DNA of 64,000 nt from Terriglobia bacterium (GTDB lineage Bacteria > Acidobacteriota > Terriglobia > Terriglobales > Acidobacteriaceae), in NCBI GenBank assembly GCA_020073215.1, contig JAIQFO010000017.1, positions 35,377 through 99,376 on the forward strand, given 5' to 3'. Position 1 is the first letter of the stretch. Each line of letters opens with the position of its first letter. Under the pieces are notes generated by a model, which was given only the letters and a program-made list of their open reading frames with translations, made no database searches and was not told the origin of the DNA. The translations under genes and the position numbers were made by a program. Below are positions 51,423 to 60,826 of this stretch, piece by piece.

Positions 51423-54400
51423 ATGACAACGTCCGGCATCAGGCGCCTGCGGCGGAACCGAGCCGCGGCGCCCTCAGAAATGCTCCAGCGCTTCCCGCTG
51501 TTTCGATCGAGGGCACGCGGATCGAGCTTTTCGGTCTGCGCGTTTTTCCTCCCGGTGATCCTCCTGATATTCGCTTCGTTTCCGTCGCTCGTGCGTGCCC
51601 AGAATCCGAATGGCTCACTCCGTGGAGAGGTCCAGGACGCTAGCGCCGCTCGAGTGGCGGGCGCTCGGGTGGTCGCGCAATCTACCGGATCGTCGATAAC
51701 GCGCGAGACGAGGGCAGATGAGCGGGGAGAATTCCGCATTGACGGCCTGCTGCCCGGTGCTTATCGCGTGACCGTGACGGCCGCAGGTTTTGTGCAGGCC
51801 GTTGCCAATATAGACATCGCGGTCAGCCTGGTGCGCGACATCAGCGTTACGCTCAAGCCGGAAGGCGGGCCCGAGACGGTGAACGTGCAGGGGAGTACTT
51901 CCTCGATTACAACCGAATCGGTGGACACGGCGAGTGCGGTGCATCAGGGCGTCGTCGGCAGCCGCGACCTCGAAACTCTTCCGTTGGCGGCGCGCAGTTT
52001 CGCCAACATCGCTTATCTTGTGCCCGGAACCGCGCCGGTCGAACCTTCCGACCCTACCAAGGCGCGTATTACTGCAGTGTCCACCGGGGGAAGCTCGGGC
52101 TTGAACAACGAACTGTCGGTCGACGGCGGCGACAACTCCGACGACTGGATTGGCGGCTTCCTGCAAAACTTGTCGCCCGATACGATTCAGGAATTTGACG
52201 TGCGGACGGCGAATGAAGACGCCGACACCGGCGGGACCACGGCCGGGTCCGTCGTGATCACCACCAAACACGGGACCAACCAATGGCACGGCGACGCGGC
52301 TTTTTACGAGCGTGCGGCACGGCTCAACGCGCGCTTCCCGATCGAGAATCCTGCGCCCAATCCCAAGCAGCCGTTCTCTCGGCAAAACTACGTGGGCACG
52401 CTCGGCGGGCCGTTGGCGAAGAACAAAGCCTGGGTCTTCGCTTCATTCGAGCACGTCCATGAAAATGCCAGCATCGCCTACAGCCCGGCGAGCGTCACGC
52501 AATTCGATGCGCTGGCGCAATTGGCCGCAGCCGGCTTGATTCCGGGCGTTCCTTCCATTGCCGTCCCCGCCACCGTTCCCATCCCTTTTCGCGATTACAT
52601 GGGGTCGCTGCGGTTTGATTTTGCGCAGTCTTCGAAGTCGCAGTGGTTCTTGCGCAGTTCTGAAGACAGTTACATCACACGCAACGCGCTGGTGCAGCAG
52701 GGCACCTTGCCCTCCACCGGACTGACCACGCACAACAACTACTGGAACACCGTGCTCAGCAATAGTTATGCGTTCAGTCCGACCTGGCTGGGCACTCTGG
52801 TTCTCGATGCCAGCCTGTTGCATCTCACCCAGACGCGTAACTCGGATCTGGGCTTCGCCCTGGCTTTTCCTTTCAGTACTACAACGCAGACGATTTCCGG
52901 CTTCGAAACTTTCGGCGACAATCAATTTGCCACTCCCATCACGCTGTTCCCCGACCTGCGCAATCAGGAGAAATACCAGGTGCGCTATGACCTGAGCCGG
53001 GCTACGGGCGATCATTCGCTCAAGTTCGGCGTCAACTTCATTCATGAACCGGTGCTCAGCGGCGCGTTTGCGGCGACGGCCGAGACCCTCATCCAATATG
53101 CAAGCAACCCGGACCATTACCTGCAAAATACCGGCGATTTCTACTTCAGCCCAGAATGTGCCGCCGGCGTTCCTCCGGATGGATCGACTTGTACGCACAC
53201 TCCCGCCGGAAATGGCAACTTCTCGCAGAACGTGCAGCGGCTTGCGTTCTATGCCCAGGATTCCTTTCGGGCTTCGCACCACCTGACGGTCAACTACGGC
53301 CTGCGTTATCAGACAACATTCGGTCTGTTCACGGCTTCCGGACTGAGCCAGGCCTCCAATCCTTCCTTCAATCAACTGGTATCACTGGGATACCCGCAAG
53401 CGGTTCCGCACGATTTTCGAAAGCAATTTGCGCCCCGCCTCGGAATCGCGTACTCACCAGGCGGTAGCGAGAGAACTGTGATTCGCGCCGGCTTTGGAAT
53501 GTTCTATAACGACCTCGCCCAAAACGGCTGGGCCACTGCATTTCAGGCGGTGAACGCGAAATCCGTTGCGCCTCCTTCGCTCATCGATCCCAACTACAAA
53601 ACGCCATACGCCATCCATGTGACCGGGGGTGTACAGCACGCTTTCGACGAGCACTGGATCGTCAGCGCCGACTATACCCATGAGCAGGGAGACCACGGCT
53701 ACCGCGCGTATCCTTATCCAAGCGCGACCGTCTTCCGCTCGGACAACCGCTCCAGCTACGACGCCCTGATGCTGCGCGTGCAGGGTAACGTTTCTCGTCG
53801 CTTCAGTTTGACCGCGCATTACACGCTCGCCAGGGCGCAGACCTGGGGCTGCCTGCTCGGCGAACTGTTCGACTACGTGAATGGGGTCTGCGATCCGTAC
53901 AATGCGTTCAACCCCCGCGATTACGGCCCGTCCGGCGAAGACGTTCGCCACCGCTTTGTGCTCGCGGGGACGGTGCACGTCCCCGGCGGATTCGAGCTCA
54001 CTACCCTTACGCAAGCCGAGAGCGCCCGACCGTTTACGATTACCAACGCCACCAATGACGGTCGCATTTCCGTCAACGGAAGGCCGACCAGCCTCGACGA
54101 ATTCCGCGGTACGCCTTACATTCAGGCGGACCTGCGCGTCAGCCGCCCCATCAAGGTCGGCGAGCGCTGGCAGATTAACCCCTTCGCGGAGTTCTTCAAC
54201 CTCTTCAACCGCAACAATCCGGGCGCGAACTACGTGGCCAGCATCACGCAGCTCCCGATCCCCCCGGACCAGATTTCCAGCGGCAACGTCACCAGCATCT
54301 GCACCGTCTCAGACTGCTCTACGACCGTGCCCGTTACCAATCGGAAGCAGCTTGAAATACCAGCCGGCGGTTTGGGAGATTTTTTCGGTCCTGGGACGAC

Positions 54401-54449
54401 GGTTGGAATTCCGTTCGCCGCGCAACTCGGGGTGCGGGTGACGTTCTAG
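51423..54449 (+). CDS. TonB-dependent receptor with carboxypeptidase-regulatory-like domain (Oar-type)
   Basis: A 1008-residue outer-membrane receptor. After a signal peptide (LPVILLIFASFPSLVRA-Q) comes a carboxypeptidase-regulatory/CnaB-like domain (GSLRGEVQDASAARVAGARV ... GEFRIDGLLPGAYRVTV), then a plug-like region (VDGGDNSDDWIGG, GSVVITTKHGTNQWHG), and a beta-barrel rich in Tyr/Asn to the end (LGVRVTF). This combination is abundant in Acidobacteriota. ATG 51423 is 2 bases after purF; ATG 51480 is an alternative that still leaves a signal peptide. The substrate is unknown. Confidence 0.9.
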   Translation: MTTSGIRRLRRNRAAAPSEMLQRFPLFRSRARGSSFSVCAFFLPVILLIFASFPSLVRAQNPNGSLRGEVQDASAARVAGARVVAQSTGSSITRETRADERGEFRIDGLLPGAYRVTVTAAGFVQAVANIDIAVSLVRDISVTLKPEGGPETVNVQGSTSSITTESVDTASAVHQGVVGSRDLETLPLAARSFANIAYLVPGTAPVEPSDPTKARITAVSTGGSSGLNNELSVDGGDNSDDWIGGFLQNLSPDTIQEFDVRTANEDADTGGTTAGSVVITTKHGTNQWHGDAAFYERAARLNARFPIENPAPNPKQPFSRQNYVGTLGGPLAKNKAWVFASFEHVHENASIAYSPASVTQFDALAQLAAAGLIPGVPSIAVPATVPIPFRDYMGSLRFDFAQSSKSQWFLRSSEDSYITRNALVQQGTLPSTGLTTHNNYWNTVLSNSYAFSPTWLGTLVLDASLLHLTQTRNSDLGFALAFPFSTTTQTISGFETFGDNQFATPITLFPDLRNQEKYQVRYDLSRATGDHSLKFGVNFIHEPVLSGAFAATAETLIQYASNPDHYLQNTGDFYFSPECAAGVPPDGSTCTHTPAGNGNFSQNVQRLAFYAQDSFRASHHLTVNYGLRYQTTFGLFTASGLSQASNPSFNQLVSLGYPQAVPHDFRKQFAPRLGIAYSPGGSERTVIRAGFGMFYNDLAQNGWATAFQAVNAKSVAPPSLIDPNYKTPYAIHVTGGVQHAFDEHWIVSADYTHEQGDHGYRAYPYPSATVFRSDNRSSYDALMLRVQGNVSRRFSLTAHYTLARAQTWGCLLGELFDYVNGVCDPYNAFNPRDYGPSGEDVRHRFVLAGTVHVPGGFELTTLTQAESARPFTITNATNDGRISVNGRPTSLDEFRGTPYIQADLRVSRPIKVGERWQINPFAEFFNLFNRNNPGANYVASITQLPIPPDQISSGNVTSICTVSDCSTTVPVTNRKQLEIPAGGLGDFFGPGTTVGIPFAAQLGVRVTF

Positions 54450-54581
54450 GGCAACTCCGATTCCGTACCATCGAAGAGCCTGAACCACGGGGTACACGGG
54501 GGACCACCACCAAAGGAACTTAATCAGGCTCACCCTGGAGATTTCTGCAGAGACTACAAGAGACTTGACAACTCAACGCGC

Positions 54582-55451
54582 TTAACTATGGGTTGATTTT
54601 CGTGCAATCGCCACACGTCCGATTCCCTGCAGATCGTTTTTGATTTCAACCTTGTCCCAACTCGCCAGCAAGCTCCGCACTCGATCGGCAATCGTGCCGC
54701 TGATTTCGAATACCAGCCAACCGTCAGGCTTGAGCGCAGTATGGGCCTGCGGGATGAGCCGCTCGATTACTTCCAAACCGGTTGGTCCCGCGAACACGGC
54801 GTTGCGGGGCTCGAACTTGCGGACTTCGAGCTGCACGGCATCTTCTTCCGACTCGCCGACGTAGGGCGGATTTGAAACGACAAAGTCGAACGAGGCGGCA
54901 GGCAGCCCGTCGAGTAAATCGGCCTGGCGAAATTCGATTCGTGAAGTGAGCTCGTGGCGAGCCCCATTGGCCCGTGCGACTTCCAGTGCTTCGGGCGAAA
55001 TTTCGGCGGCGTGGATTTGTGCAGTGGGCAGCTCTTTGGCCAGGGCGAGTGCAATCGCTCCTGAGCCGGTGCCCACATCGACGATGCGTAGATCGTGTGG
55101 GGACGGGCGGCCTCGCCCGTCCGCATTCGCCAATTCCAGCACCGCCTCCACTACATGCTCCGTTTCTGGGCGGGGAATCAGCACGGCCGGGGAAACGATC
55201 AGATCCAGTCCCCAGAATTCCTGATGTCCCGTGATGTACTGCGCAGGTTCGCCGGCTGCCCGCCGGGCGAGAGCTTCGCCGTAGCGCTGAGCTTCGTTGG
55301 GGGTCAGCTCTCGCTCAGGGTGCGCATACAGATACGCCCGGTCGCAGCCGAGCGTGAACATGATGAGGAGTTCCGCATTCATGCGCGGGGAGGGTACGCG
55401 GGCGTTCGTAAGCCGCTCGACGGCCGCCCTGAGAGTCTGGCGAAGTTGCAC
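54582..55451 (-). CDS. prmC: Release-factor glutamine methyltransferase PrmC, with a small in-frame insertion
   Basis: PrmC methylates the GGQ glutamine of release factors. Key motifs: the SAM-binding IVDVGTGSGAIALALA, and NPPY (195-198), the substrate-binding signature. Residues about 110-120 (ADGRGRPSPHD) are encoded by a partial family A element just before the SAM motif. The start is GTG 55451. It follows prfA on the same strand, separated by 189 bases of repeats, in the usual functional pair. Confidence 0.95.
   Translation of the reverse strand: MQLRQTLRAAVERLTNARVPSPRMNAELLIMFTLGCDRAYLYAHPERELTPNEAQRYGEALARRAAGEPAQYITGHQEFWGLDLIVSPAVLIPRPETEHVVEAVLELANADGRGRPSPHDLRIVDVGTGSGAIALALAKELPTAQIHAAEISPEALEVARANGARHELTSRIEFRQADLLDGLPAASFDFVVSNPPYVGESEEDAVQLEVRKFEPRNAVFAGPTGLEVIERLIPQAHTALKPDGWLVFEISGTIADRVRSLLASWDKVEIKNDLQGIGRVAIARKSTHS
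55094..55122 (-). repeat. Partial family A element inside prmC (sense)
   Basis: Read on the minus strand: GGACGGGCG-AGGC-CGCCCGTCC and CCACACG. The first hairpin is missing. Translation passes through in frame. Confidence 0.8.
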
Positions 55452-55460
55452 CTTTCTATT

Positions 55461-55489
55461 TCACCACGGAGACACGGAGACACGGAGAA
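55461..55489. repeat. CACGGAGACACGGAG repeats
   Basis: CACCACGGAGACACGGAGACACGGAG: tandem repeats of a 10-base unit. Related to 29817 and 54484. Confidence 0.65.
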
Positions 55490-55565
55490 AAACAAACGAA
55501 AGGAAACTTGAGGAGAAACGCCAATCTCCGATGGCAGATCAAAATTGTCGTGAGCGCTTGCAGCT

Positions 55566-55614
55566 GCCGAGCTTCGCTCGGCCTGGACGGGCGCGGCGCC
55601 CGTCCCCACACGAG
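55566..55614 (+). repeat. Family A double-hairpin element
   Basis: GCCGAGC-TTC-GCTCGGC (55566-55582), GGACGGGCG-CGG-CGCCCGTCC (55585-55605), then CCACACGAG. It sits between prfA and prmC. Confidence 0.9.
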
Positions 55615-55640
55615 CCCCCACACTTCCTCACCACACGAGC

Positions 55641-56720
55641 TCAGACCACACCGGCCGCTTCGCCCTTCAGCTTCTCGGCCTGATAGTGCGTGACCAGGGC
55701 GTCGATAATCGGTTGCAGCTTACCGTCCATCACTTGCTCTAGCTGGTGGATCGTGAAGCCGATGCGGTGATCGGTGAGCCGGTTCTGGGGAAAATTGTAG
55801 GTGCGGATTTTTTCCGAGCGGTCGCCCGTGCCGACCATCTGCTTGCGTTCTTTGGCGAGCGCTTCCTGCTGCTTCTGCATCTCGACTTCGTAGAGCCGCG
55901 AGCGCAGTACGCGCATGCCTTTTTCACGGTTCTTGATCTGCGATTTCTCATCCTGGCAGCTCACCACCGTATTTGTGGGAATGTGGGTGATGCGCACCGC
56001 CGAATAGGTGGTATTCACCGACTGCCCACCCGGTCCCGACGAACAGAACGTATCGATGCGCAGGTCCTTGGGTTCGATCTTGACGTCGACTTCTTCGGCT
56101 TCCGGCAGTACGGCTACCGTGATCGCCGAGGTGTGCACCCGTCCTTGTTGCTCGGTCGCGGGCACGCGCTGCACGCGATGCACGCCGCTTTCGTATTTCA
56201 GGCGCGAATAGACGCGGTCACCCTCGATCAGCGCGATCACTTCCTTCAACCCGCCCACACCCGACTCTGACGTGGAGAGCACTTCCACCTTCCACTTCTG
56301 CGTTTCGGCGAAGCGGTTGTACATGCGGAAGACTTCCGCCACAAACAACGTGGCCTCATCGCCGCCGGTACCAGCGCGGATTTCGAGGACAATGTTCTTC
56401 TCGTCGTTTGGGTCCTTGGGCAGCAGCAGAACCTTGAGATCTTCCTCGACGGTCGCGATACGGGCTTCGAGTTTTGCCAGTTCCTCTTCGGCATAGGCGC
56501 GCATCTCGAGATCTTTTTCGTCTGCGAGCATCGCCTTGCTCTCGGAGATACCACGCTTCAGATCCTTGTACTCGCGGTACTTTTCGACGATAGGCGCAAT
56601 TTCGGCGTGGGCTTTAGCGGTCTTCTGATATTTCGCCGAGTCTTTGACGATCTCCGGCGAGGCGAGAGCGCTGTTGAACTCTTCGTAACGGGTTTCGATT
56701 TGGTCGAGTCTTTCGAACAT
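55641..56720 (-). CDS. prfA: Peptide chain release factor 1
   Basis: RF1 reads UAA and UAG and triggers peptide release. The 359-residue protein has the GGQ motif within [17 protein letters not shown], the tripeptide-anticodon region around it, and an N-terminal helical bundle. ATG 56720 is chosen; the upstream in-frame extension is Arg-rich and unlike the family. The prmC partner lies next on the same strand. Confidence 0.96.
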   Translation of the reverse strand: MFERLDQIETRYEEFNSALASPEIVKDSAKYQKTAKAHAEIAPIVEKYREYKDLKRGISESKAMLADEKDLEMRAYAEEELAKLEARIATVEEDLKVLLLPKDPNDEKNIVLEIRAGTGGDEATLFVAEVFRMYNRFAETQKWKVEVLSTSESGVGGLKEVIALIEGDRVYSRLKYESGVHRVQRVPATEQQGRVHTSAITVAVLPEAEEVDVKIEPKDLRIDTFCSSGPGGQSVNTTYSAVRITHIPTNTVVSCQDEKSQIKNREKGMRVLRSRLYEVEMQKQQEALAKERKQMVGTGDRSEKIRTYNFPQNRLTDHRIGFTIHQLEQVMDGKLQPIIDALVTHYQAEKLKGEAAGVV

Positions 56721-56841
56721 GAAAACTCTTTCCTTGAGATCGGGCTTGCTCCGTCTCGGTCTGCGGCGGAGACGCGGCAAGCCGCGTCTCTACTTTAATG
56801 ATTTGGAAGGGGAAAGAAAACAAGAGTCGCGGCGGGGGCCG

Positions 56842-57879
56842 CTAGGCAATCACCAACTCGCCGCCCCGCTGCTTTTCCAGTTTCATCGCTTCATCCAAAG
56901 CGACTATCGCGCACTCGACCTCGCGGTCATCGGGCGGTTGGGTGGTGATGCGCTGCAGCCACAGGCCGGGCGCGGTCATCAGCGCAAATAGCGAGCCGCG
57001 ATGCTTGGCGGCGAAGCGAATGATCTCGTAGGAGACGCCGGCAATCACGGGCAGAAGCGCTATGCGAATGCCGAATCGCGCCCAGAAGGTATGCACCGGA
57101 ATCGCCATGTAGACGACCATCGAGATGATCATCACCGTCATCAGGAAGCTGGTTCCGCAGCGCGGGTGATAGGTCGAATACTTCTGCACCTTCGCGGTTT
57201 CGAGCGGATCGCCGTTCTCGAACGCAAATACCGTCTTGTGCTCGGCGCCGTGGTACTCGTAGACGCGCCGGATGTCCTTCCACAGCGACACGCCCCAGAC
57301 AAACAGCAGGAACATCGCGATGCGGATGAGGCCATCCACCAGGTTAAACACGATCTGCTGCCCGAAAACCGGATTCACCTTCTTCAGTTCCGTCGTGGCC
57401 ACGAGCGGCAGGTACTTGTACATGAAGATGAAGAAGGCGACGGAGAAGGCTATGTTCACTCCCGCCATCCAGCCGGTAATTTCAAACTTCTTGGCCTGGC
57501 CTTTGCTGGCATGATCTTCGCTCGCACGAGCGTCGCCGCTCTGTTCTTGAGCGGATATCTCTTCCAGCGCCGCATTGGCGGAAAATCTGAGCGCGCGGAA
57601 TCCGAGCGTCATCGCGTTCCCCAGCGTCATCACGCCACGCACCACCGGCCAGCCCATCCACTTGTGCTTTTCGGAAGGCCGCTCCAGCGGTTCGCTGTGG
57701 GTCACCACCTCACCCGAGGGTTTGCGGACGGCGATGCCCCAGGCGTGCGGCGACCGCATCATCACGCCTTCCAGCACGGCCTGGCCACCGACGAGGGTTT
57801 CTTCGCCACCCTCCAGAGCCGGGAGCAACTGCACCGCCGCTAGAAATCGCAAGATTTGCCGCCATCGTCGCATAGGCAT
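56842..57879 (-). CDS. DUF1385 family membrane protein
   Basis: A 345-residue protein with VGGQAVLEGVMMRSPHAWGIAVRKPSG near the N-terminus and a C-terminal YEYHGAEHKTV segment, both signatures of DUF1385. About five membrane segments lie between. Function is unknown, but in many bacteria the gene precedes prfA-prmC, as here (121 bases upstream of prfA), suggesting a translation- or envelope-linked role. Confidence 0.92.
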   Translation of the reverse strand: MPMRRWRQILRFLAAVQLLPALEGGEETLVGGQAVLEGVMMRSPHAWGIAVRKPSGEVVTHSEPLERPSEKHKWMGWPVVRGVMTLGNAMTLGFRALRFSANAALEEISAQEQSGDARASEDHASKGQAKKFEITGWMAGVNIAFSVAFFIFMYKYLPLVATTELKKVNPVFGQQIVFNLVDGLIRIAMFLLFVWGVSLWKDIRRVYEYHGAEHKTVFAFENGDPLETAKVQKYSTYHPRCGTSFLMTVMIISMVVYMAIPVHTFWARFGIRIALLPVIAGVSYEIIRFAAKHRGSLFALMTAPGLWLQRITTQPPDDREVECAIVALDEAMKLEKQRGGELVIA

Positions 57880-58024
57880 TGGATGTTAATTCGCGGAGGG
57901 AAGACTCCAAGGCCTAGAATAGCACAGATCGCGGGATTTTCGAGACGTCGCGCGCCCGGGGCTATCGTCGGATCTCCTTACGATCCAGTGGTTTAACCAG
58001 GCAGCTTCACTGCGGGGGGCAGGA

Positions 58025-58984
58025 TCAGTGCGCGTGACCGTGAAGGTCGTGCCGAGACGGATCGCGCTCGTCATATTCCTCGCGCACCGCGATCACGCAT
58101 CCATGCGCCGTTTCGCACACCGCGTGTTCCAACTGGATCGTCGTATGGTGGATGCCAAACCCGCGCCCGAGTGTTTCGTTAATCTCGCGCAGAATCGCAT
58201 CGCTCTCGGACGTCGCCATGTCGGCGATCTTCACGTGGGCCGAGAGCGCGTGATTTTCCGAACCAATGCTCCACAGATGCAGATCATGCACCGCGCTCAC
58301 GCCTGCGACCTGGCGCACAGCGGACTCTACGGCCTCGAGGCTGATGCCGCGCGGAGTGCCCTCCAGCAGAATATTCAGGGTCTCGCGCACGATGCCGAAG
58401 CTCGACCACAAAATCAGCGCGCCGATGCCGCACGACAGCGCGGCGTCGATCCAGTATTGCCCCGTCCACAGGATGGCAAAGCCTCCTGCAATCACGGCCG
58501 CGGTCGAGAGCGTGTCGCCTACCTCGTGCAGCAACGCGCTGCGCACATTCACATCGCGCCCCGAACGCCACAGCAGCAGCGCGATCACGCCGTTCATGGC
58601 CACGCCCGCCGCCGCCACTCCGATCATCACCCTGGCGTGCACATGCTCGGGATGCTGCAAGCGCTGGAACGCCTCGTAGAAAATAAAAAACGACACCACC
58701 ACCAGCGACAGCGCATTCACCAGCGCCGCCAGCACTCCGGCGCGCCGGTAGCCATAGGTTTTGGTGGCGCTCGGCGGACGGCCTTCCAGATAGACCGCCA
58801 CCAGCGACAACAGCAGCGCCAGAAAATCGGCCAAGTTGTGTCCTGCTTCGGAAAGCAACGCCAGCGAGTGCGCGCGGATGCCGGCCAACACCAGCAGGAC
58901 GACATAAAGCATGGTGACGCCCAGCGAGATGCGGAGCACCCGCCCCGTCCCGCGAGAATGTCCGTCTGCGCCATGCGCATGCAT
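58025..58984 (-). CDS. Cation diffusion facilitator (CDF) transporter
   Basis: A 319-residue CDF antiporter for divalent metals such as zinc or cobalt. The metal site pairs are visible: HNLAD in the second helix and HEVGD in the fifth. Six membrane helices are followed by a cytoplasmic ferredoxin-like domain (VHDLHLWSIGSENHALSAHV), and both ends are His-rich (MHAHGADGHSRG and HDLHGHAH), typical metal-binding tails. The metal choice is not resolved. Confidence 0.93.
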   Translation of the reverse strand: MHAHGADGHSRGTGRVLRISLGVTMLYVVLLVLAGIRAHSLALLSEAGHNLADFLALLLSLVAVYLEGRPPSATKTYGYRRAGVLAALVNALSLVVVSFFIFYEAFQRLQHPEHVHARVMIGVAAAGVAMNGVIALLLWRSGRDVNVRSALLHEVGDTLSTAAVIAGGFAILWTGQYWIDAALSCGIGALILWSSFGIVRETLNILLEGTPRGISLEAVESAVRQVAGVSAVHDLHLWSIGSENHALSAHVKIADMATSESDAILREINETLGRGFGIHHTTIQLEHAVCETAHGCVIAVREEYDERDPSRHDLHGHAH

Positions 58985-59043
58985 GTTCTAAGGATAGCGC
59001 AGACGGCCGGGTGGAGCAGAACCTCTTGTATAGCGATACTGTC

Positions 59044-59628
59044 CTAAATTCCGGACACCACCGTATAGCGGAAACAGTCGACCGCGTGGTCGTTGACCAT
59101 CCCGGTGGCCTGCATGAAGGCGTAACAAATGGTCGAACCGACGAAGGTGAAGCCGCGTTTCTTCAGGTCTTTGCTCATCTCGTCCGATTCGGGAGTGCGC
59201 GCCGGAACCTTCTTCCCTTGCCGCCAGGCGTTGACTCGCGGCTTGCCCCCGACAAACTGCCAGATGTAGCGATCGAACGAGCCGAATTCCTTTTGCACGG
59301 CTAGAAAACCCTTGGCGTTCTGGATCGCCGAAGCGATCTTCAGGCGGTTGCGGACGATGCCCTCGTCGCACAGCAGTTGCTGGGTTTTGCGCCTGTTGTA
59401 GCCTGCGATCTTCTTTGGGTCGAAGCCGTCAAGGGCCGCGCGGTAGTTTTCGCGCTTGCGCAGAATGGTGTCCCAGCTGAGACCCGCCTGTGCGCCTTCT
59501 AGAATCAGAAACTCGAAGAGCACGCGGTCGTCATGTTGCGGCACGCCCCATTCGCGATCGTGATACTGAACCGCGAGATCGTTGCTCGCCCAGGCACAGC
59601 GGATGAGAGTTTTCTTGGGAGGTTTCAT
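59044..59628 (-). CDS. tag: DNA-3-methyladenine glycosylase I
   Basis: Tag excises 3-methyladenine from DNA. The 194-residue protein begins with RCAWASND (Cys11 of the zinc site), YHDREWG (His23), a catalytic EGAQAGLSW region and the C-terminal NDHAVDC (His and Cys completing the zinc ligands). It is a single gene in a divergently packed region and is flanked upstream by a family A repeat. Confidence 0.95.
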   Translation of the reverse strand: MKPPKKTLIRCAWASNDLAVQYHDREWGVPQHDDRVLFEFLILEGAQAGLSWDTILRKRENYRAALDGFDPKKIAGYNRRKTQQLLCDEGIVRNRLKIASAIQNAKGFLAVQKEFGSFDRYIWQFVGGKPRVNAWRQGKKVPARTPESDEMSKDLKKRGFTFVGSTICYAFMQATGMVNDHAVDCFRYTVVSGI

Positions 59629-59670
59629 CTTTCTTATCGCGACTCCAGGACGCTGTCACCATCGGCAACT

Positions 59671-59719
59671 GCCGAGCTTCGCTCGGCTTGGACGGGCGAG
59701 GCGCCCGTCCCCACACGAA
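59671..59719 (+). repeat. Family A double-hairpin element
   Basis: GCCGAGC-TTC-GCTCGGC (59671-59687), TT, GGACGGGCG-AGG-CGCCCGTCC (59690-59710), CCACACGAA. It lies between tag and the aldo/keto reductase gene. Confidence 0.92.
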
Positions 59720-59720
59720 C

Positions 59721-60707
59721 CTAGCCGGCTAAGATACCGTCGATCCTGCCTAGTTCCGCGGCCGAGAACTTCAGGTTCTTCAGCGCCGCCACGTTGTCGT
59801 TCACCTGCGACACTTTGCTCGTACCTACCAGCGCGCTGGTGACGCGCGGATCGCGCAGCACCCACGCCACCGCCATCTCCGCCAGCGTCTGCCCGCGCTT
59901 GGCGGCCATTTCATTCAAAGCACGCACCTTCGTGAGCTTGTCTTTTTCGAGGTCCGTCTTCTTCAGAAAGAAATCGCGGGCGGCGCGCGAGTCGCCGGGG
60001 ATTCCCTTCAGATAGCGATCCGACAGCAGTCCTTGCGCCAGCGGGCTGAAGACGATCGCTCCCACTCCTTCTTTCTCCAGCACGTTCAGCAATCCCTGTT
60101 CTGGATCGCGCACGAACATCGAATACTTCGGCTGATGAATCAGGCACGGGGTTCCCAGGTCGCGCAGAATCTTGACGGCTTTGGCCGTTTGCTCCGCGTT
60201 GTACGCCGAAATACCTGCGTAGAGCGCGCGGCCCGAGCGGACCGCGGTGTCGAGCGCGCCGAGCGATTCTTCCATGGGCGTGTCGGGATCGGGGCGGTGA
60301 TGATAGAAGATGTCGACATACGCAAGCCCCATGCGCTTCAGGCTCTGATCGAGACTCGCGAGCAGGTTCTTGCGCGAGCCCAGGTCGCCGTAGGGGCCAG
60401 GCCACATGTCCCAGCCCGCCTTGGTCGAGATGATCAGTTCGTCGCGGTAGGGGAGGAAATCTTTCTTCAGAATCTGCCCGAAGGTTTCTTCCGCCGATCC
60501 GTAGGGAGGGCCGTAATTGTTGGCGAGATCGAAATGCGTGATGCCGAGATCGAATGCCCGGCGCAGCATGGCGCGGGAGTTTTCGAAGTTATCGACGCCC
60601 CCGAAGTTGTGCCACAGTCCGAGCGAGACGGCGGGAAGTTGAATGCCGCTGCGTCCCGAGCGGCGATAGTGCATGGAGTCGTAACGCTTGTCGTCCGCAA
60701 CGTACAC
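59721..60707 (-). CDS. Aldo/keto reductase of the L-glyceraldehyde 3-phosphate reductase type
   Basis: The 328-residue TIM-barrel reductase shows the catalytic set D-x-A-x-x-Y (FDLANNYGPPYGSAEE), K in STKAGWDMWPGPYG, and H in YHHRPDPDTP, matching the YghZ/MgrA branch. It uses NADPH to reduce aldehydes; the real substrate is uncertain. The start is GTG 60707 with GGAGGGAG upstream. Confidence 0.93.
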   Translation of the reverse strand: MYVADDKRYDSMHYRRSGRSGIQLPAVSLGLWHNFGGVDNFENSRAMLRRAFDLGITHFDLANNYGPPYGSAEETFGQILKKDFLPYRDELIISTKAGWDMWPGPYGDLGSRKNLLASLDQSLKRMGLAYVDIFYHHRPDPDTPMEESLGALDTAVRSGRALYAGISAYNAEQTAKAVKILRDLGTPCLIHQPKYSMFVRDPEQGLLNVLEKEGVGAIVFSPLAQGLLSDRYLKGIPGDSRAARDFFLKKTDLEKDKLTKVRALNEMAAKRGQTLAEMAVAWVLRDPRVTSALVGTSKVSQVNDNVAALKNLKFSAAELGRIDGILAG

Positions 60708-60754
60708 CGTGGTCTCCCTCCGCGCCTAAAGGCGCATTCGCAAAGCAAGGTTTC

Positions 60755-60774
60755 GGCATGCCTGAAGGCATGCC
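60755..60774. repeat. Hairpin upstream of the aldo/keto reductase
   Basis: GGCATGCCT-GA-AGGCATGCC, a 9-base-pair stem with a 2-base loop. It is preceded by GCGCCTAAAGGCGC (60722 on), another palindrome. Confidence 0.75.
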
Positions 60775-60826
60775 CTGATACGAACCGGCTTCATTACAAG
60801 TTTTCGAACGGGAATCATTCTATAAG

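Noticed and set aside
58028..59047. A 339-residue plus-strand frame
   Set aside because: It is a His/Arg/Gln-rich shadow of the CDF transporter gene.
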